Below, one piece after another: positions 7,376 to 10,443 of a DNA stretch of 10,443 nt; within the stretch, counting starts at the first letter, position 1, and every line of letters starts with the position of its first letter. Made by a program: the position numbers and the translations under genes. The stretch comes from Clostridiales bacterium. GTDB lineage: Bacteria; Bacillota; Clostridia; Lachnospirales; Anaerotignaceae. Location: NCBI GenBank assembly GCA_021202325.1, contig JAJQDF010000148.1:1-10443 (forward strand). Direction: 5' to 3'. Under the pieces are notes generated by a model, which saw only the letters and a list, made by a program, of their open reading frames with translations, did no database searches and was not told where the DNA came from.

Positions 7376-7403
7376 ACCTCCGTTTCCATTATACACCGGA
7401 GAT
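7376..7403 (-). promoter_or_regulatory. Leader hairpin covering the pyrC Shine-Dalgarno
   Basis: On the - strand ATCTCCG (7403-7397) can pair with CGGAGGT (7382-7376): seven pairs including one U-G, with a 14-base loop. The 3' arm contains the whole GGAGG of pyrC. The 5' arm overlaps the expected transcription start (about 7397), so a transcript starting there cannot form most of the stem, while transcripts from further upstream can. The complementarity is seen; a regulatory role is inferred by analogy to E. coli pyrC. Confidence 0.4.
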
Positions 7404-7432
7404 ATTTTATCATTAATAAGTTTGACAGTCAA
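7404..7432 (-). promoter_or_regulatory. Sigma-A type promoter of the pyr operon
   Basis: On the - strand TTGACT (7432-7427) and TAAAAT (7409-7404) are separated by 17 bases, each one base from consensus (TTGACA, TATAAT). The expected start is near 7397, giving a leader of only about 28 bases before the pyrC ATG. That leaves no room for a PyrR-type attenuator after this promoter. Confidence 0.8.
7422..7432. promoter_or_regulatory. Palindrome over the -35 box, possible operator
   Basis: TTGACTGTCAA on the - strand is a perfect palindrome around one central base, and it contains the whole -35 hexamer. A repressor bound here would block the pyr promoter. Half of the symmetry comes from the consensus hexamer itself, so chance is possible. 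Confidence 0.35.
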
Positions 7433-7444
7433 GTGAAATAGCGC

Positions 7445-7465
7445 AAAAATTGTTTCTAGCAACAA
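7445..7465 (-). terminator. Weak terminator-like hairpin upstream of the pyr promoter
   Basis: On the - strand TTGTT (7465-7461) pairs with AACAA (7454-7450) around a six-base loop, and five T follow directly (7449-7445). The stem is short and AT-rich, so termination would be weak. It is one candidate for the end of the peptidase transcript; if it fails, transcription reads into the pyr operon. Confidence 0.3.
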
Positions 7466-7468
7466 ACG

Positions 7469-7513
7469 GAAATACATTCATCAAGCCTATCTGCCACCCA
7501 ACAAATGTATTTC
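7469..7513. repeat. 10-base perfect inverted repeat after the peptidase gene
   Basis: GAAATACATT (7469-7478) and AATGTATTTC (7504-7513) are exact complements with 25 bases between them. As a transcribed stem it begins 24 bases past the peptidase stop. No T-run follows on the - strand, so it is not a standard terminator on its own; with the next small hairpin and its T-run it may act as a compound end. It could also be a protein-binding site. Confidence 0.45.
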
Positions 7514-7537
7514 TCCACCTTAAAAATCATCCGCAGT

Positions 7538-10411
7538 TTACATCTTCAGAGTAATTACGCTTTCAAACATCTCTTTCTCATTCTCAATGCTGTCGCCATT
7601 GCCAATTACGCAAATGTACGGGCTTTCCTCAAATGTCCTGAGCATAGGTGCATAGCTTCTTATATCCTCAAGGGTTGTGGAGAGAACCTCGTCTCTTGTT
7701 TTCTGCAGTTTTTCGGCGCTCACACCTGAAATATACCTAGATAATGCAGTCTTAAGCCTCTGCTCCTTATTGAGCGGACGATCTATGGTATTTATAGCGC
7801 CGATAATATAGTTGGTCATAGCTCTTTCGTCAGCATTGAATTTTTCTATAAAGTCCCCTGCCGCATTATATATGTCAATTGTTCTCTTCAAATTTGGATC
7901 CCTATAGGAATACATATACATTCCGCCGCTGTTCAGGAACTCACATCCACAGCCATAGGCTCCGCCCTGTACTCTGACTGTGTTCCAAAGATATTCCAGG
8001 TCTATTATGTTCTTAAGAACACGCATTTTACCGCTGTATTCAAAGCCGGCCTTTTTAAAATCTGCAGCCTTGGCCACATACTGTATTTTACCGGGAGTTA
8101 TTATTCCTTCTGACTTTGTATTCAGCTTCACTTCAGACGGATTAATGATAATATTTCTCTCAGCAAACAGTGAATTTAACGCTTTCGCTTTCTCAAAGTC
8201 GCCCTCTTCACAGCTTATAGCAAGTGTCAGATTATTTTTATTGAAAACCTTTTTAGCCGTTTCAGCCAATTTTGCGGCCACGCCGTCATCAAAATTTCTG
8301 TCAATTTGGCAAAGGAATTTGAAATAGTCAACACCCGATGTGCAATCCTTATACAAACGGCCCTCGCTGAAATAGCTTAACGCCCTTGAAGCCGCCGTCA
8401 TATGGCCGTTTTGCGTCAGATAATTTTCCAGTTTGGAAATTCTGTCCTTTATAATAAGCCTGAGGCTGTCGGTCTTTGTAAATACCATTTTGTTTACGGT
8501 TTGGTCAACGAGGTCAATAAGCATATCGGCGTTTCTCGAAAGCGCTTTGGCGCTTACTGTCAGCTTCTTTTTAAGTCCTGCTTCTTCGCCGTAGTTTGCG
8601 GAACACGATGCCGTTATGCCGCCTGTGCACATATCCATTTTTGTCGGAAGGTCGCTAAAGCCGTATTTTTCGGTATCAAGTCTTCCAATAACATCGGACA
8701 AAAGGCCGATATAATTATAATCCTCCTTGGAAAAATCAGATACATCAAAGGCCAACTCGGCATATATAACGCCGTTTGTGTTGTCAGGCACATAGAATAT
8801 TCCGTCCCTTATGCCGCTTTCGATAAATTCCGCTTTCTTATCTATGTCATCCAGTTTAAGAGAAGGCACGACCGACAAATCCTCGTCCGCTGACTGGAAT
8901 TTCAGTAGGTTCTTCGTATCTTCGGCAATTTTTTCTATCTGTTCCGCCGAAAGGCTTTGTTTATACTCATCAAGACGTTTTCCGGCGGCTTCATCCAGCT
9001 CCGCCTGCATTCCAACTTTAGGCTGAAGTGACACAAAAACCTGAGTTTCGTTATTTGTCATGCCATCGGCTATGAGCTTTTCAAAATAGCCCTCGTCAAT
9101 CTTGGAACGAATGGAGGCTATAAGCTTCTTAAATCTGAATGACTCAAAGGGATTATCCTTATGAAGCCAGCTGTTCATGGACTTAAGTCCGTAATAGAGT
9201 CCCCTTGGCTTATAGCCGAAATTTTCTTCGCTGAGCATAAATTCAAAGGCGTTCACAGCCGAATTCAAAAGTTCTTTGTCAATACCCTCATTGACCAGCT
9301 TTTTCAGCTCATCAGTCACCGTTTTTTCGAATTTATCAAGAGCGCTTTCCTCGGCTTCCTTTGCCGCAATTGTAAACACTGTATCCTTTATGGAAGAATC
9401 GAACCAACCCTCAGTATCGGAGCAGAAGCCGCTCTCGGTCAGTGCCTTTCTTATTGGAGAGGCGTTTGTATCCGTCAGTATATATGAAAGTATGCCATAA
9501 CCCAGGCTGGATTCCTCATCGCAGGAATCGCCGACAATATAGCTTGCGGCATACATAGCTTCATTTTCGCCCTTTTCCACAACCGGATAGTATTCTTCTT
9601 TTCTGATTATTTTGTTCTGACTTTCCTGATGCTTTATTTCGTTATTAATCTCTATGGCATCAAACTTTGACAGATATTCCTTATCAAAATATGCCGTTTT
9701 TTCCTCAATGTCCATTTTGCCGAAAAGATAGATGTAGGAATTTGACGGATGATAATGCTTTTTATAAAAATCTATAAATTGTTCATATGTCAGCTCCGGT
9801 ATTTTATCGGGATCTCCGCCGCTTTCGAATCTATATATCGAATCCGGAAAAAGTGCTGTATTTACCGCACCGTCCAAGTATCTGTCGGGATCGGAATACG
9901 CTCCCTTCATTTCGTTATAAACAACTCCCCTTATTTCCAAAGGATCCGCCGCATTCTCCAAATGAAGATGATGCCCCTCCTGCATAAAGATTTCCTTGTG
10001 CTTGAGCATAAGAGGATTGAAAACAGCATCCATATATACGTCCATAAGGTTCATGAAATCCTTATCATTTCTGCTGGCGATGGGATAAACTGTTTTGTCG
10101 CTGTATGTCAAAGCGTTCAGATATGTATTAAGCGAGCCCTTGGCAAGCTCATTAAAGGGATCCTTTACAGGATATTTTTCCGAGCCGCACAGCACAGAAT
10201 GTTCGATAATATGGGGCGTTCCGCAGTCGTCCTCCGGCGGAGTTTTAAATGAAATGGAAAACACCTTATTGTCGTCATCGTTTTCTATATACATCAGTCT
10301 GGCTCCGCTTTTTTCATGCTTGAACAGGTATCCGACCGAATTTATGTCATCTATATTTTCCTTATTTAACAATGTAAATCCGTTTATGTTATCATTTATG
10401 TTTAGATTCAA
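7538..10411 (-). CDS. M16C-family zinc metallopeptidase (insulinase/PreP type)
   Basis: This is probably a cytosolic peptidase that degrades peptides inside a closed two-half chamber, like mitochondrial/plastid PreP. The inverted zinc motif is H67-I-I-E70-H71, within T-P-H-I-I-E-H-S-V-L-C-G-S, and the third ligand is E167 in V-V-Y-N-E-M-K-G-A. The surrounding D-P-F-N-E-L-A-K-G-S-L-N-T and N-A-L-T-Y-S-D-K-T-V-Y-P are hallmarks of subfamily M16C. An M16C-associated domain spans about 460-700, and the second, inactive half keeps R-V-Q-G-G-A-Y-G (813-820) and S-Y-R-D-P-N (835-840). Its 957 residues are full length for the family. There is no signal peptide or membrane segment. The start is TTG: GGAGG (10419-10423) is seven bases before it and the next ATG would delete 39 residues. 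It is upstream of pyrC on the same strand but has no known pyrimidine role. Confidence 0.95.
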   Translation of the reverse strand: MNLNINDNINGFTLLNKENIDDINSVGYLFKHEKSGARLMYIENDDDNKVFSISFKTPPEDDCGTPHIIEHSVLCGSEKYPVKDPFNELAKGSLNTYLNALTYSDKTVYPIASRNDKDFMNLMDVYMDAVFNPLMLKHKEIFMQEGHHLHLENAADPLEIRGVVYNEMKGAYSDPDRYLDGAVNTALFPDSIYRFESGGDPDKIPELTYEQFIDFYKKHYHPSNSYIYLFGKMDIEEKTAYFDKEYLSKFDAIEINNEIKHQESQNKIIRKEEYYPVVEKGENEAMYAASYIVGDSCDEESSLGYGILSYILTDTNASPIRKALTESGFCSDTEGWFDSSIKDTVFTIAAKEAEESALDKFEKTVTDELKKLVNEGIDKELLNSAVNAFEFMLSEENFGYKPRGLYYGLKSMNSWLHKDNPFESFRFKKLIASIRSKIDEGYFEKLIADGMTNNETQVFVSLQPKVGMQAELDEAAGKRLDEYKQSLSAEQIEKIAEDTKNLLKFQSADEDLSVVPSLKLDDIDKKAEFIESGIRDGIFYVPDNTNGVIYAELAFDVSDFSKEDYNYIGLLSDVIGRLDTEKYGFSDLPTKMDMCTGGITASCSANYGEEAGLKKKLTVSAKALSRNADMLIDLVDQTVNKMVFTKTDSLRLIIKDRISKLENYLTQNGHMTAASRALSYFSEGRLYKDCTSGVDYFKFLCQIDRNFDDGVAAKLAETAKKVFNKNNLTLAISCEEGDFEKAKALNSLFAERNIIINPSEVKLNTKSEGIITPGKIQYVAKAADFKKAGFEYSGKMRVLKNIIDLEYLWNTVRVQGGAYGCGCEFLNSGGMYMYSYRDPNLKRTIDIYNAAGDFIEKFNADERAMTNYIIGAINTIDRPLNKEQRLKTALSRYISGVSAEKLQKTRDEVLSTTLEDIRSYAPMLRTFEESPYICVIGNGDSIENEKEMFESVITLKM

Positions 10412-10423
10412 ATATATTCCTCC
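10412..10423 (-). promoter_or_regulatory. Ribosome binding site fixing the TTG start of the peptidase
   Basis: On the - strand GGAGG (10423-10419) is followed by seven bases (AATATAT) and then TTG at 10411. The ideal spacing, and the absence of an ATG until codon 40, decide for the non-standard start. No promoter can be judged because the window ends 20 bases further on. Confidence 0.75.
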
Positions 10424-10443
10424 AATCTTAAGTCCCTTTATAG

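Noticed and set aside
7422..7450. The + strand also reads a consensus -35 (TTGACA at 7422-7427), suggesting a divergent promoter
   Set aside because: At 17 bases' distance only AAAAAT is found, and no + strand gene follows; the TTGACA arises from the palindrome.
7370..7477. Longer pyrC with 36 more N-terminal residues
   Set aside because: The extension runs across the promoter, lacks similarity to dihydroorotases, and ATG 7369 has an ideal GGAGG.
7479..7503. CAGATAGGCTTG on the - strand resembles the PyrR-binding loop (CAGAGAGGCTT)
   Set aside because: The key loop G is T, the bases around it (GTGG and GGCT) cannot form the closing stem, and the segment is upstream of the predicted pyr promoter.
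1..10443. CRISPR arrays, tRNA or rRNA genes, phage or defence genes
   Set aside because: No regularly spaced repeats, no cloverleaf or rRNA-like sequence, and every substantial protein is a recognised housekeeping family.

Overview
The window looks like a chromosomal housekeeping region of a moderately AT-rich anaerobic Bacillota, most likely Clostridia of the Lachnospiraceae/Clostridium kind. The reasons are strong GGAGG Shine-Dalgarno sites, a PyrD-PyrK type 1B dihydroorotate dehydrogenase (NAD-linked, typical of Bacillota) beside a PyrB-PyrI allosteric aspartate carbamoyltransferase (Clostridia usually have PyrI, Bacillus subtilis lacks it), and an M16C peptidase of the clostridial type. 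This placement is an inference from gene content; no rRNA or marker gene is present.

Layout. (1) Positions 2-1396, + strand: the C-terminal 465 codons of a PucR/CdaR-type transcriptional regulator, cut by the left edge of the window. (2) 1397-1767: a 371-base gene-free stretch between convergent genes, densely packed with structure. It holds a rho-independent terminator, two inverted copies of a 27-base REP-like sequence that each start at a stop codon, a 183-base element with 42-base imperfect terminal inverted repeats, and a long stem that could terminate transcription from both sides. (3) 1768-7369, - strand: a seven-gene pyrimidine operon in the order pyrC-pyrK-pyrD-pyrF-pyrE-pyrB-pyrI, with junctions between a 7-base overlap and a 15-base gap. 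(4) 7370-7537: the pyr promoter region. (5) 7538-10411, - strand: a complete 957-residue M16C zinc metallopeptidase starting at TTG.

The pyr genes together encode every step from carbamoyl phosphate to UMP: PyrB/PyrI make carbamoyl aspartate, PyrC closes the ring, PyrD/PyrK oxidise dihydroorotate and pass electrons to NAD, PyrE adds ribose phosphate, and PyrF decarboxylates OMP. Carbamoyl phosphate synthetase (carAB), pyrR and a uracil transporter are not in the window. The operon has a near-consensus promoter only about 28 bases before pyrC, with a perfect 11-base palindrome over its -35 box, and the leader can fold over the pyrC ribosome binding site. I see no PyrR-type attenuator.

I found no new multi-gene system. 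The most interesting material is non-coding: the nested inverted repeats at 1394-1769 and the pyrC promoter/leader at 7376-7432.
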